DNA of 64,000 nucleotides from [Clostridium] fimetarium (GCF_900111235.1 NZ_FOJI01000014.1:48247-112246), one strand, 5' to 3'. Counted from the first letter of the stretch, positions 1 to 9,858 are shown. Translations and numbers: made by a program. The notes: a model not told the origin generated them from the sequence alone.

Positions 1-715
1 AAGCTGTTGAAGTAGACACTCCATCTAATCTTACAATCTTATTATCAGAAGAACAAGTGGCATAATCAAGACCTTTGGAACTGCTAGCATTGACCTTGAT
101 TGTTTCAGTGGTTGAATCTTTTGATACTGAAGATACATTAATCGAGAAATCACTAGATTTTACTACTCCAGTATAAATAACGTTACTTGTTATGGTATCG
201 CTATAAGTGTTATCTGCATACTTATAGGAAGTTAAAATAGTAATGTACTTTTTATCATCTTCAACTGGTATGTAAACAGAACCATCATTGTTCTCCACGC
301 TATTAGGTAAGATACATACCCCATTAGACTTTCTTGCATATTCGTAATAATCAGAGGTTGGTGTGACCGTTGGAGTAGTCTTTGAGAAATCTAACCAATT
401 ACTTTTATCATCTGAAAATACTGATTGATTTAAATTTCCTGCTGCCGTGCTTACATATGCTCCATTTACATCAAATGTATAAACTAAATCCTGCTTATAT
501 ACTGGGAATGCAACATTTTCTGCTGTTGAGCCGACTTTATAAGAATACACTAATGTCCCACCTGTCTCTGTTGTTTTAATACTTGCTAATGACTTTTGTG
601 CATCATAATTAACTGTAATACTTGCTTCCTTTGCAAAAGCAGGAACACTGCTCAATAACAAAGTAGATACCATTAACGCACAGCTTACTACTGCCTTTAA
701 CCTCTTACTCTTCAT
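1..715 (-). CDS. Secreted protein with signal peptide, N-terminal part
   Basis: The gene starts with ATG at 713-715 and runs off the left edge of the window, giving at least 238 residues without a stop. The first 29 residues form a clear signal peptide (MKSKRLK, a hydrophobic stretch, then PAFA before the predicted cut). The mature part is rich in Ser, Thr, Val and Tyr and beta-strand-like, as in bacterial Ig-like surface proteins, but I recognise no named domain. A ribosome site GGAGAGG lies upstream, inside the end of the preceding gene, and the two genes overlap by 11 bases, which suggests coupled translation. The polar motif at 317 encodes Asn-Gly-Val here. Confidence 0.8.
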   Translation of the reverse strand, partial: MKSKRLKAVVSCALMVSTLLLSSVPAFAKEASITVNYDAQKSLASIKTTETGGTLVYSYKVGSTAENVAFPVYKQDLVYTFDVNGAYVSTAAGNLNQSVFSDDKSNWLDFSKTTPTVTPTSDYYEYARKSNGVCILPNSVENNDGSVYIPVEDDKKYITILTSYKYADNTYSDTITSNVIYTGVVKSSDFSINVSSVSKDSTTETIKVNASSSKGLDYATCSSDNKIVRLDGVSTSTA

Positions 716-1223
716 ATTGTAATACCTCTCCATCTGAATTAATAATTTCAATAGTTTCAACTCTATCTGTAACACTGCAAAGAACTCTTGCTGACTTACA
801 AAGATTTTCTAAAAACTCTAGAAGAAACTCATTTCCTTCAAAATCTTCTTCGAGCAAAATCAATGTATAAACTCTTCTACTTACAATCCCATCTACTAAA
901 GACTTGAATATCTCATCTTCTAAGGCACAACAAATGTGCAAACTAGTGTCGAAAAATATTATTTCACAATCATCAGTACTCTTGTTGATTTGATAAGGAA
1001 ACTCTGCGAGTGGAGAACCCTCACCTATAAACATAATAATTTTATTATTTGAAGTGTCGTAAACTTCATCCTCAAGAAACTGATTTATCTGATCTACTGA
1101 ATATAAAACCCTCTTTCCAATTCTTGCACTAGGAACAAATCTTTTCTTATATCTCTTAAAATCAAGTGTACCCTTTGAGGTATTTAACATCTTAACTGCA
1201 TCATCTACGTATACATATTTCAT
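705..1223 (-). CDS. Helix-turn-helix protein of the excisionase/MerR-like type
   Basis: A 172-residue protein. The first 55 residues (YVDDAVKMLNTSKGTLDFKRYKKR, later IGKRVLYSVDQINQFLED) resemble the winged helix-turn-helix seen in excisionase and MerR-like DNA-binding domains: one helix, a KGTLD turn, then a basic strand and a helix. The remaining 115 residues, from about IIMFIGEGS, are acidic and unassigned. The start has an AAGGAG ribosome site 7 bases upstream. It overlaps the start of the secreted-protein gene, so both are probably one operon. It may be a transcription regulator; a recombination directionality factor is possible but larger than usual. Confidence 0.6.
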   Translation of the reverse strand: MKYVYVDDAVKMLNTSKGTLDFKRYKKRFVPSARIGKRVLYSVDQINQFLEDEVYDTSNNKIIMFIGEGSPLAEFPYQINKSTDDCEIIFFDTSLHICCALEDEIFKSLVDGIVSRRVYTLILLEEDFEGNEFLLEFLENLCKSARVLCSVTDRVETIEIINSDGEVLQYEE

Positions 1224-1386
1224 TGTAAATCTCCTTCCATACTTGTTATTTACTATCTATAAACTGTCTTAGGAATTATCTCTACTTTGAAAAAATTATG
1301 ATAGAAAGAGATAGATGAGCCTTTTTAAATACCCCATTTGAATTAAAGAACTACAAATCAGTATTTCAATCATAAACACAAGAAAA

Positions 1387-1412
1387 AGGTAGGAGATCTT
1401 TCACTCCTACCT
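1387..1412 (-). terminator. Intrinsic terminator after the 118-residue gene
   Basis: Inverted arms AGGTAGGAG and CTCCTACCT are followed on the minus strand by a T-rich run. A copy of the polar motif lies about 50 bases further on, at 1330. Confidence 0.8.
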
Positions 1413-1416
1413 GCTA

Positions 1417-1773
1417 CTATCTAATCACTTTAATCTTCTTATTTTTTGCTATTTTATCTAATTCTTCTAGTGCATCCTTGCCAGTCAACTTAATATTTTT
1501 ACTAAGCCTGTATTTAATGTCTAAATCTAATGTTATATCTAAGAACCTTAATAATGAAAATAAGTTACTCGCTTCTACATGCTTATAGATAACTCTGTTA
1601 TTTTCAACCTCAACAGAATCAATCTTACTAATACCTACATTTATTTCCTGTACACATTTAACAATTGTTTCTAAGTCTTCCTTTTGCTCTGGTTTATTTC
1701 CTTCGGCACTTAGATAACCAGTAACAAAAACGTTATGACCAATACAACTAATATGTGAAATTCTAAAATACAT
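1417..1773 (-). CDS. Hypothetical protein, 118 residues
   Basis: I do not recognise it. The start is placed at ATG 1773 (MYFRISHISC) because AAAGGAG lies 8 bases before it; a longer reading from TTG 1791 would put the ribosome site inside the gene. The protein is soluble-looking, with alternating beta and alpha stretches, a Lys-rich end and no signal peptide. It stands alone between a terminator and an upstream region of about 240 bases that carries a TGCCCCATTT variant of the polar motif at 1882. Confidence 0.6.
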   Translation of the reverse strand: MYFRISHISCIGHNVFVTGYLSAEGNKPEQKEDLETIVKCVQEINVGISKIDSVEVENNRVIYKHVEASNLFSLLRFLDITLDLDIKYRLSKNIKLTGKDALEELDKIAKNKKIKVIR

Positions 1774-2017
1774 AATAACATCTCCTTTCAAATCCCTATA
1801 ATTCGTTTATAAGTTCAATTATCATAAATCATATTAGAATTTATATCATAGTTTGTAATAACTAAGAGACAGATGCATATATGCCCCATTTTACGAGGAC
1901 TATCAAAAACTCTTTACAATATCTAACTGGCAAGAGATAATATTAAATAAAACTAGTCCACAAAAGCAACTGCTATGCTATAACAATATAAAACTAAAAT
2001 TACGAGGATGATTATAA

Positions 2018-2284
2018 ATGAAAATAGTTAATGAACGCATAAAAGAATTAAGACAATACAAAGGGATTTCAGAAGAGGATATGGCAATCGCGCTTGATAT
2101 TGAAATAAAAGTCTACAGAACTTTTGAAGATAGTAGAGAACTTACAATAACAGAATTATGTACTGTGGCAGATATCCTTGACGTAAGTACTGAATACCTA
2201 CTAGGGAGAGTAGATATTCCACATCCAGTTATTACAGATGAGAATCTAGATCAAATCAAAGAAATGCTAAAATCATTAAGATAA
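2018..2284 (+). CDS. Xre-family helix-turn-helix regulator, 88 residues
   Basis: One of the few plus-strand genes of the element. Residues 5-65 form a Cro/C1-type domain: RIKELRQYKGISEEDMAIALDI, a second helix, then TITELCTVADILDVSTEYLLGR, the typical last helices ending in the YLLG signature. The rest is a short tail. GAGG lies about 10 bases before the ATG. It probably represses or activates a promoter in the region around 1,800-2,000, where divergent minus- and plus-strand genes meet. The exact target is not visible. Confidence 0.8.
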   Translation: MKIVNERIKELRQYKGISEEDMAIALDIEIKVYRTFEDSRELTITELCTVADILDVSTEYLLGRVDIPHPVITDENLDQIKEMLKSLR

Positions 2285-2318
2285 TCACTTTACTATGATA
2301 TACTTTTAATATAAGAAA

Positions 2319-2345
2319 AGCAGGAGCCTCTGAATTGCTCCTGCT
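2319..2345. terminator. Bidirectional terminator between converging genes
   Basis: Arms AGCAGGAGC and GCTCCTGCT with a 9-base loop, A-rich on the left and placed between the plus-strand regulator and the converging minus-strand gene. Confidence 0.75.
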
Positions 2346-2370
2346 AGATATTTATAATATTGAATCTAGT

Positions 2371-2832
2371 CTACCAAATAGCCTTTGTTTCTGCATATTT
2401 TAGGCTAAGCTTACCACCATCAAATATCCATCTCCATATGGTACCGTTTTCGCCTTGCATCTCAATAAAGGAACCACTTTCTACATATGGTGCGATTTCT
2501 GAGAGTGTATCGACATATTCAGTAGAATATTCAAAAAAAGTACTTATACTAATGCAATCTCCATTTTTATTCAACGTAGCTCGCCAACCACAATCATCAA
2601 TTGCCTTTTCAAAATCCAACTCCTTAAACTCTAAATACTCTTTAGAATCTAAATAATCTTCGGATTCTGAATCACAATCTTCGGATTCAGAATCCTCAGA
2701 TTCAAAATATTCATCATAAAAAGATGATTCGCTTTTCTCTCTTCTAATTTCATTACAAATATCCGTAACTCTTCCGATGTTTTTACTTTTTATCAGAAAC
2801 TTTATGTCTCTGCACTCCATGCTATAGCTCAT
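2371..2832 (-). CDS. Hypothetical acidic protein with Ser-Glu-Asp repeats
   Basis: A 153-residue protein I cannot assign. Start chosen at ATG 2832 (MSYSMECRD), 8 bases after GAGG. Residues 40-70 are a low-complexity run built on a repeated E-S-E-D unit (SEDSESEDCDSESED), followed by a folded-looking C-terminal half with Trp and aromatic residues. The acidic run could mimic DNA or bind a basic partner; that is inference. Its roughly 250-base upstream region is a near copy of the one before the next gene (4018), so the two are likely co-regulated. Confidence 0.6.
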   Translation of the reverse strand: MSYSMECRDIKFLIKSKNIGRVTDICNEIRREKSESSFYDEYFESEDSESEDCDSESEDYLDSKEYLEFKELDFEKAIDDCGWRATLNKNGDCISISTFFEYSTEYVDTLSEIAPYVESGSFIEMQGENGTIWRWIFDGGKLSLKYAETKAIW

Positions 2833-2839
2833 GTGCATA

Positions 2840-3125
2840 TCCTCTACTTTCCAAATTTAGTTTCCTTTTAAAAGGAACTAACAACCATAGTACATCTCAC
2901 GCAAACAACTGAAGAAAAACACTATATAACCACTATAAATATACCCTACGTGTATTAAGTAGAATATACTAGCTAAAAACGGCATCTTTGCAGATAAATT
3001 TCATAACAGAAAATGCAGCAAAAATACATATTAAGCTACCCCATTTGAAGAACTAACTATTTAGCTCTTGAAAACTAGGAGTATAATTACAGAAAGCTAC
3101 AAGACTTAACAAATATAAATTTACC
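2840..3125 (-). repeat. Long upstream leader, copy A
   Basis: This gene-free stretch matches 4028-4330 over most of its length: a shared block AACTGAAGAAAAAC, then TATATAACC, then CCCCATTTGA, then GAAAACTRGGAGTATAATTAC, and ACTTAACAAA. On the minus strand the last blocks give a promoter-like TATACT (3080-3085) and an upstream GTTAAG. The polar motif (3037) lies within the likely transcribed leader. It looks like a duplicated promoter plus about 240-base 5' leader. Confidence 0.7.
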
Positions 3126-3209
3126 TGCCAAACCTTATCACTTCTTTAGTAATTATCTAATACAACTCTAACCAGATAATCACTTCTCATAGAATATATC
3201 ACAGAAAAA

Positions 3210-3234
3210 GACTCAAGTATTTTTTACCTGAGCC
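3210..3234 (-). terminator. Probable terminator after the 248-residue gene
   Basis: Arms GACTCAAGTA and TACCTGAGCC pair with one G-U, and TTTTC-type sequence follows on the minus strand. A close relative of this hairpin is at 9834-9858. Confidence 0.6.
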
Positions 3235-3271
3235 TATATCTATCTTCTAATATAGTTTTAATTGTTTCTAA

Positions 3272-4018
3272 TCAAAGCACTATATTGCCATTATCTATAT
3301 ACTTAATTTCAAGTTCTATACCAAGCAACTTCTTCTTTGCAGCTCTTTTTAAATCCTCTGGTTGAAGTTTGAAGAAATGACCAGTTTCTAAGAAATTTAT
3401 ACTATTTAGATACTTTGTTTTGCACATTCTTCGATAAATATCTGCATACATTTTAAACTTACAGCCATAATCTGTTAATATAACCATATTTTCACATTCA
3501 ATCGAATCATAATATTCTTCTACATTATCAATTCTACATTTGTAAAATTCACCGAACATAACCTCTTTTGTTTTTTCAGTTAAAGATCTATATTTCATTT
3601 TACCACTATAACCACTTAAAACTACTCTTTTTTCATTTGCCATCATCCAAACAACAAAATTATCATTGTTATAATCATTTAAATATGTAACTTCAAATAA
3701 ATCACCAAAGTAAAATACAAAATCACATGTCAATGTATTATGTGAATATGATTTGAGGTTTACTAATCTTACTATTTCTTCAAGCTCCAATTCGTCTATA
3801 CCATTAGAGAGAAATATATCAACTAGATTTGTATACCTTCGCTTTTTAAATCTATCATCATCGTAATATATACAATCTTTTGTAGGAAACAACTGCATTA
3901 TTAAATAACCATCTTCGTAAAATGATAATCTGTTTTCTAATATATTACTGTCTTTACTTGTAACCATATCACAAATGACTTTTCTACTGTTATTTACAAG
4001 CTCTTTATATAGCTCCAT
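3272..4018 (-). CDS. Hypothetical protein, 248 residues
   Basis: Not recognised. The start is set at ATG 4018 (MELYKELVNN) because AGGAGG lies 8 bases upstream; the reading frame is open 17 codons further but without a ribosome site. The protein has mixed charge and many Tyr and Asp residues (for example YYDDDRFKKRRYTN), no signal peptide and no membrane span. It shares a duplicated leader with the acidic 153-residue gene, which suggests joint control. Confidence 0.6.
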   Translation of the reverse strand: MELYKELVNNSRKVICDMVTSKDSNILENRLSFYEDGYLIMQLFPTKDCIYYDDDRFKKRRYTNLVDIFLSNGIDELELEEIVRLVNLKSYSHNTLTCDFVFYFGDLFEVTYLNDYNNDNFVVWMMANEKRVVLSGYSGKMKYRSLTEKTKEVMFGEFYKCRIDNVEEYYDSIECENMVILTDYGCKFKMYADIYRRMCKTKYLNSINFLETGHFFKLQPEDLKRAAKKKLLGIELEIKYIDNGNIVL

Positions 4019-4027
4019 CTTTAACTG

Positions 4028-4330
4028 CCTCCTGAAATATTTTTTATGCCTAGTAATCAGCACTAACAACCATATTTCATCTCATGCAAACAACTGAAGA
4101 AAAACGTTATATAACCGCTAAGAGTGTAACCTCAGTGTATTAAAAGTAATATAGCCGATTAAACTGGCCTATTATAAGATAGGGTTTTCAACTCGGAAGA
4201 TAAAGTAACAAAAACACATATTGACATACCCCATTTGAGATACTCGCTATTAAGTTCTTGAAAACTGGGAGTATAATTACAGAAAACTAAGGAACTTAAC
4301 AAACATAAATTTTCCTGCTCAATTTTACTG
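4028..4330 (-). repeat. Long upstream leader, copy B
   Basis: Homologous to 2840-3125 (see copy A). It carries the polar motif at 4227 and a promoter-like TATACT on the minus strand at 4280-4285, with GTTAAGTTCC upstream of it. Copy B is a little longer near the gene start. Confidence 0.7.
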
Positions 4331-4351
4331 ATTGTAAAAAGGAAAAATAAA

Positions 4352-4381
4352 TGGTAGGAACTTTTTTATTAGTCCCTACCA
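4352..4381 (-). terminator. Terminator after the giant membrane protein gene
   Basis: Arms TGGTAGGAACT and AGTCCCTACCA (one G-U pair), with TTTCC and T-rich sequence downstream on the minus strand. Confidence 0.75.
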
Positions 4382-4393
4382 CTTATCAGTCTA

Positions 4394-7300
4394 TTAACAA
4401 CCTTTTTTACCTCCTGCTCTCATACTTTTAACTCTAGATATACTTCTGGCTTTATTAAGCTTTATAGCATTACCTGTACTTTTCTTGTTCATCCTAGTTA
4501 ATTTGACGTTAGACTTACTTGAATGATTTTCAGCTCTAGCAATCTGTCTTTCTGTCCCATTTTCTTTTAATTTATTGTATTTGTTATTACCCTTTTCAAT
4601 TTTAGCTTTACCCTTCATAATCTTTTCATCATATGAAGCCTGTTTGCTTTCAAATTTATTAGTCTTCTTTTCTGCTTGTAAGTATTTCTTTTCATATTTA
4701 TTTTGCCTATGAGCAGTATCTGGTCTATTTGATTCACTTCTTAACTTAGGATTGGTATTAATATTGGTTGGATTAGATACCCCATTTATGCCTTGAACAT
4801 CGTTTTTCCCTCTAATGGTAGATGCAACCTTACCAATAGTTCCTCCAGTAATTGTGGCTAATACTCCACCACCCATACCTGCAAGTGATGTACCTACCAC
4901 CTTTGCATACTTAACACATTCTTTTGCTGCTTTCCTTACAATTCTCCAGTAAAGGACTACTATCACAGCATTTACTACAATCATTACAAGCAGTGTCATC
5001 GTTGGGTCACCAAGCGATATTAAATATCCACCTCTGTTTGTGACCGATGTATTACCATTTGACATAAATAGTGAAATAAGCCATGCGAACCCCACACTGA
5101 CACACAAGAACTTTAGTAATGGGTACACTAAACTATTACTAAGCACTTTTATAAGATTTATTTCAATCTGTAATGATGCCGATAAAATCACCAGTATACT
5201 CATAAAAAATATCGCAAGTATGAAAAATAACTTTAGTGCTGGTATAGCATAAACTGCAAATACATCAAGTACAATCATTATTATACCTGTAAAGATACTT
5301 GAATTATTTACAATCCTTGTATAAATACTTTCTCCAGTGCTTGACTGCAAATCCTCACCTGATGCCTCAGAAAGAATCAGTCTTAAGTAAGCATCATAAC
5401 TGAAGTTCTTTAACTCATAACATTGTGGGTATAAATTATAACCCTCACTAAGAAACGATGTTTGACTAAACTCTTTATTAAAATTAAATGTTTCCATCAT
5501 AGCTGCAGATGTATTTAATACATCATCTGAAAAGTTATAATAATCCATCAGCTGAAGCAAGTCTGTATAAGAATCTTTGCTAACATTTATTATCTTTTGC
5601 TCAACTGTTGTTAAATCAGCTTCTGTTAATCCCCAGTACTCCATTTCACTTCTAGAGAAAACCATATATCTTCCCTCAGTTATTTCACCTGAAGTATCAG
5701 CCTTATAATAAGATGATGGATTAAGTGGATCTTCTACATAAAACTTGCTTCCTAGGACTTCAATGTTCTGACCTTTTGCATAGTCACAATCATACATAGT
5801 ATCTACCCAAGGAGTGTACATATTGAATAATTGAGCTACATTTGCATTGTGCCAATACTTGTAATAAAGTTCGGAATCTGTTCCTGCCGATTTTACATCA
5901 TCAGGTACTAATAATGTACTACCATCATATTGTAAGTCAACATCTGGATATAGCCATAATCCATTCGCATTATCCCAATCAACTACTACATCATTCGCTG
6001 CTTTCAAATAAGGAATAACAAATGTAAAGAGTGACTTCATATCCATGTAATCACGCATTTCTCCGTATCCCGAAGCACCTTCAGTCTCTTTTACATTATT
6101 ATAAAAATAATCACCATCACCCAGTAAGAATAAATTCTTATATGGGAAATTCGAATCTACAATACCTGCTTCCTCACTACTTGCAGAGCCTAACTGGTCT
6201 TGCAAATTCCAACTGAAATAATAGAATGGAGATTCTGTATAAATGCCATATGCAAATGTAGCGATTTCTTTTTCTGATAAACTTACATCAGCATTACTGA
6301 AATCTGCTATTGTTGTGTCAAAGTTGGTCTGTTCAATACCTGCCACTTGAAAACCAGTCAATGAAGCATTATCCAAACCATTTTTTATTGCTCCTGAAAC
6401 TGTATTGCTTGTAAGTGCCGCAGTAAATCTTCTATTACAAGTTAAATCCCAAGCATTTGTACCTGAAAGCGTATTGTAACTGAATCCCAAATTCACTGAA
6501 CTCTGTAATGAGTTATTATTACTTGTCGATGTATATGTCTTATATACATTATACAAATTATTTCCACTAGTTGATGTAATATAATCAATGTAGGGTGTTC
6601 CCATCTTATTTTTAAATTTGCTAGAGGATAAAGCTTTATAGCTATATGTTGCATAACTACCAATATCAGTGTAGCTTCTGTAAAGATATAGCTGTTTTGC
6701 ACTACCTGTGTAATCTTCTCCGCTAAGGTTTTGGCTCAATACCCCACCTATTAGGGAAGTCATTTGATTACTCTTTGTAGAAACATTTAGTTCTTCTTCG
6801 ATATTGGCTAAATAATTATCTTTCTTTGGACACATCCATTTAAGGGTAACAATAGAAGAATCTGAAGCATTATTTTCTGTTTGACTATTAAATAAAGTGA
6901 GCAGATAATCTGAATACTCTCCATTTTTTATTGCACTTTGAATATCTGTAATGTACTGCTCATGTTGCACTAATGCCCAGTAAGTAAATTTACTACTATA
7001 GATATTATCACATGCGCTGTTTGATATATTTATTGTAGCATTTATCATAATAGGTGGTAGGAAAGCACATATTGAAAAAACTAAAATACCTAAAAATGCC
7101 TTTTGGAATGTTAAGCTTCCTATGAGTACATAACCCATCATTATTAAAGTAATTATAATGATTATATATACATAGAAACTATCATACTCGTTTAAAAGAT
7201 AATTAGTCCACTCCATATCATGTAAATTGGGAACTGTTACATAACCTGAAAATCCAAGATACTTTGTAATACCTGTTGTACTATTTGCCGAAGTATTACC

Positions 7301-9025
7301 AACCATATCTTGATGCCAACCAACCAAAATACCTGAAACCTTATTTTTAAACCACGTAGATACATAGGCGACACCTTCTGTTGGATGTAAGAAGTAATAA
7401 GCCATAGACTTAAGCTCTCTATCCATACTTTCCGCTGACATTGCTAATTCTGATATCTTTAATGTTCCAGTGCCTGGACTTGGTAAACTATCCTTATTGA
7501 ATCTGTAGTTAACATGTCCACCAACTGCATCTTTTTCTTCAAAATATGCAAAACAATAACTTGTGTAGATACCTGCTAAATACTTCTTAGCAGAATCGCC
7601 AGTAATTATATTTAAGCCACAATCACCTGCTGCTAACACATTACTGAATTTATTACCAGTTGTACTTAAATGACTTGTTAAAGAACTACCCTTATCATCT
7701 GAAAATATTCCATATTTTGATGTCGCCATCGTCTTCGTATTTGCAGCTGAGAAAGCCTGAACAGTGTCAAAGAAAATAAAATCATCTATAACATTTACAT
7801 TCGATGTATCGGCTCCTTTAATTGTACTCCAATCCAATCCTGTTGTGGTATTCCAATAAGTCGAGATATCAAATTCTGAAACACAATTACCGCCACTATT
7901 ATATTTTTCAAGCAGGCTATCGAACAACTTAGTACCATCTGTCTGCTCTGCCCATTCAACAAATAGAAAACTCTTTATATCACTCCAGCCTGTTGTTTTA
8001 TCCCCTCTAACTAATCTCCACAAACTATCTGGCGAGGATTTATATTTTATACTAACAGTAGTCTTATCTTTGTAGCTTGATGCATCACTTGTAACCAATC
8101 TGCCCTCTTCCGAAAGAGTTAACGAATATAGATTTACTAAGTTTACTGAATCACCTGCATTCATACCATCTTTAGTCCATGCAAATGAGTTCATACAAGC
8201 AGGCATTAAAATATACTGTCTTGTGCCACAATCTACAATAATATTTCCAAAAGCATCAACATATAATTGCCAAGATAAGCAAGATGCCTTATATAATTCA
8301 TCTGTCGTGTATTTATTTAATAACTCACTGAATGTATCAGATGTTGGAGAAACACAATCCTCCTCCGCACTTAGACCTAATATATTTGAACCATACCCCG
8401 TTTCTAGTTTTAATGACTCAAATATCATATTCATTACTGTTGTACTTGCTGTATAATCTCCATTAACATTTCCTTCATATACAGTACTTGTTTTTTCATT
8501 TGAATTTGTCCAATATAACCTAAATTTTGTATAGCCTGCTTTTACAAGATCTTCATTTTTATGTACACTTATGAAACTAAAATAACTACAATTACCAATA
8601 TCATACCAAGTACCATCAGCTTTTCCTAAACCTAATTTTAACTCTGTTGCTGATGACTGAGATATTCCCTGAACTGTTTCTACTAAGTTTTTCGCTATTG
8701 TTTCATCAAAATTAAGTGAATCAGTTAAGAATGATACCATACTCTTCTTTGTTTCATCATCATTATCAGTAGTATTAATCTGTGTATTCCAAGGAATATA
8801 AGAATTTGAAAGAAATACTCCAATTATCCTTAACTGGTCAGCTGATAAAGTATCCTCAGTGAAATCAGAAGTTTGCTTATCTGCTGCCATTCCAATGTAA
8901 TCAGATAGTCTATCTTTTGAATCTGCATATACTTTTATGCTGAAACTGCTAATAATTGTAGAAAATAACAGCATCATACTTAAGATACCTATAAATATTC
9001 GCTTTCTAAAATTTGCCTTTGACAT
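4394..9025 (-). CDS. Giant polytopic membrane protein, possible conjugation channel component
   Basis: A 1,543-residue protein. Residues 1-34 are a signal peptide or first span (MLLFSTIISSFSIKVYA). A long extracellular part follows to about residue 610; then a membrane segment pair (YVYIIIIITLIMMGYVLIG and LGILVFSICAFLPPIMI); a second long extracellular part; a further cluster of spans near residues 1,270-1,420; and a basic, Lys-rich cytoplasmic tail of about 100 residues. This layout recalls VirB6/TrbL-like channel proteins of Gram-positive conjugation systems with enlarged outer domains, but I see no decisive motif. The 186-residue membrane gene upstream ends immediately before its ATG, so they are one operon. 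GAGGTGAT precedes the start. Confidence 0.6.
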   Translation of the reverse strand: MSKANFRKRIFIGILSMMLLFSTIISSFSIKVYADSKDRLSDYIGMAADKQTSDFTEDTLSADQLRIIGVFLSNSYIPWNTQINTTDNDDETKKSMVSFLTDSLNFDETIAKNLVETVQGISQSSATELKLGLGKADGTWYDIGNCSYFSFISVHKNEDLVKAGYTKFRLYWTNSNEKTSTVYEGNVNGDYTASTTVMNMIFESLKLETGYGSNILGLSAEEDCVSPTSDTFSELLNKYTTDELYKASCLSWQLYVDAFGNIIVDCGTRQYILMPACMNSFAWTKDGMNAGDSVNLVNLYSLTLSEEGRLVTSDASSYKDKTTVSIKYKSSPDSLWRLVRGDKTTGWSDIKSFLFVEWAEQTDGTKLFDSLLEKYNSGGNCVSEFDISTYWNTTTGLDWSTIKGADTSNVNVIDDFIFFDTVQAFSAANTKTMATSKYGIFSDDKGSSLTSHLSTTGNKFSNVLAAGDCGLNIITGDSAKKYLAGIYTSYCFAYFEEKDAVGGHVNYRFNKDSLPSPGTGTLKISELAMSAESMDRELKSMAYYFLHPTEGVAYVSTWFKNKVSGILVGWHQDMVGNTSANSTTGITKYLGFSGYVTVPNLHDMEWTNYLLNEYDSFYVYIIIIITLIMMGYVLIGSLTFQKAFLGILVFSICAFLPPIMINATINISNSACDNIYSSKFTYWALVQHEQYITDIQSAIKNGEYSDYLLTLFNSQTENNASDSSIVTLKWMCPKKDNYLANIEEELNVSTKSNQMTSLIGGVLSQNLSGEDYTGSAKQLYLYRSYTDIGSYATYSYKALSSSKFKNKMGTPYIDYITSTSGNNLYNVYKTYTSTSNNNSLQSSVNLGFSYNTLSGTNAWDLTCNRRFTAALTSNTVSGAIKNGLDNASLTGFQVAGIEQTNFDTTIADFSNADVSLSEKEIATFAYGIYTESPFYYFSWNLQDQLGSASSEEAGIVDSNFPYKNLFLLGDGDYFYNNVKETEGASGYGEMRDYMDMKSLFTFVIPYLKAANDVVVDWDNANGLWLYPDVDLQYDGSTLLVPDDVKSAGTDSELYYKYWHNANVAQLFNMYTPWVDTMYDCDYAKGQNIEVLGSKFYVEDPLNPSSYYKADTSGEITEGRYMVFSRSEMEYWGLTEADLTTVEQKIINVSKDSYTDLLQLMDYYNFSDDVLNTSAAMMETFNFNKEFSQTSFLSEGYNLYPQCYELKNFSYDAYLRLILSEASGEDLQSSTGESIYTRIVNNSSIFTGIIMIVLDVFAVYAIPALKLFFILAIFFMSILVILSASLQIEINLIKVLSNSLVYPLLKFLCVSVGFAWLISLFMSNGNTSVTNRGGYLISLGDPTMTLLVMIVVNAVIVVLYWRIVRKAAKECVKYAKVVGTSLAGMGGGVLATITGGTIGKVASTIRGKNDVQGINGVSNPTNINTNPKLRSESNRPDTAHRQNKYEKKYLQAEKKTNKFESKQASYDEKIMKGKAKIEKGNNKYNKLKENGTERQIARAENHSSKSNVKLTRMNKKSTGNAIKLNKARSISRVKSMRAGGKKGC

Positions 9026-9586
9026 TTATATCACCTCACAAAAGATGCCTACTGCTATCAGCATTATAAGGAAAATAACTAGGAGTACTAAGACAATTAA
9101 ATCACTATAAATTAATCTCTTTTTTATAGTACCATCTGAATCTCTATATACCTTCAACGCTCCATTTTCATCAAATGAAAGTCTTCCTAAAGTGAAAAGC
9201 TCCAGTCTATCAGATACCCCATTTAGCTCTATTCTGTCTTTGATATATGATGATATACAAATACCAATGGCATATACTAGAAAAAAAGCAATCCAACCTA
9301 CTATAACAATACCTAATGTTAGAAATATATCAGCAACTGATCTTGACTGACTAACAGAACTGTCTTTCCATTGTATAATCTGTTTAATATCTTCCTCTGT
9401 AAAATTTACTATCTTCTTGGAACTACTAAAAAGATTAAATAGTAACTCAACTATAGAGACTAAACTAAATAAAAATCCCATTGCTAAAAGATAGTTTATA
9501 CCATTCTTGAAATCCTGAATGGAAAATCCCTTGTCACATAACCCATCTTTTACATGTACCTTTTTCTTATCAAACCATTTTCGCAT
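9026..9586 (-). CDS. Membrane protein, three predicted spans
   Basis: 186 residues with spans at about 30-52 (YLLAMGFLFSLVSIVELLF), 88-112 (IFLTLGIVIVGWIAFFLVYAIGI) and 160-182 (LIVLVLLVIFLIMLIAVGIF). The N-terminus is basic and so probably cytoplasmic. The family is unknown. GGAGG lies 8 bases before the start and the stop codon abuts the start of the giant membrane protein, so the two are translated from one message and may form one complex. It carries a full copy of the polar motif (9215), coding Asn-Gly-Val. Confidence 0.65.
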   Translation of the reverse strand: MRKWFDKKKVHVKDGLCDKGFSIQDFKNGINYLLAMGFLFSLVSIVELLFNLFSSSKKIVNFTEEDIKQIIQWKDSSVSQSRSVADIFLTLGIVIVGWIAFFLVYAIGICISSYIKDRIELNGVSDRLELFTLGRLSFDENGALKVYRDSDGTIKKRLIYSDLIVLVLLVIFLIMLIAVGIFCEVI

Positions 9587-9833
9587 ATCACATACCTCCG
9601 ATTTTTTATAGTTACTGTTATAAAGCTACAAACTATAAAATCTCTTAGGTAATAACTGAATTAGTAAGTTCATATGCATATAGAACACTTAAAATCTGGG
9701 GTTTTCTCGAAGAAAGCTAGAGAACTTGATTGGCAGAAGATTAGCTGCCGAAATTTGATTACTTATCAATAAGTTGCTTTGATATAACTCAAGGCTGATA
9801 GTATGATCTCATAGGAAATATGATAACAAAAAA

Positions 9834-9858
9834 GACTCAAGTATTTCTACCTAAGTCC
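9834..9858 (-). terminator. Probable terminator after the 302-residue gene
   Basis: Arms GACTCAAGTA and TACCTAAGTCC, followed on the minus strand by TTTTTTG. It ends the hsd operon and resembles the hairpin at 3210-3234. Confidence 0.65.
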
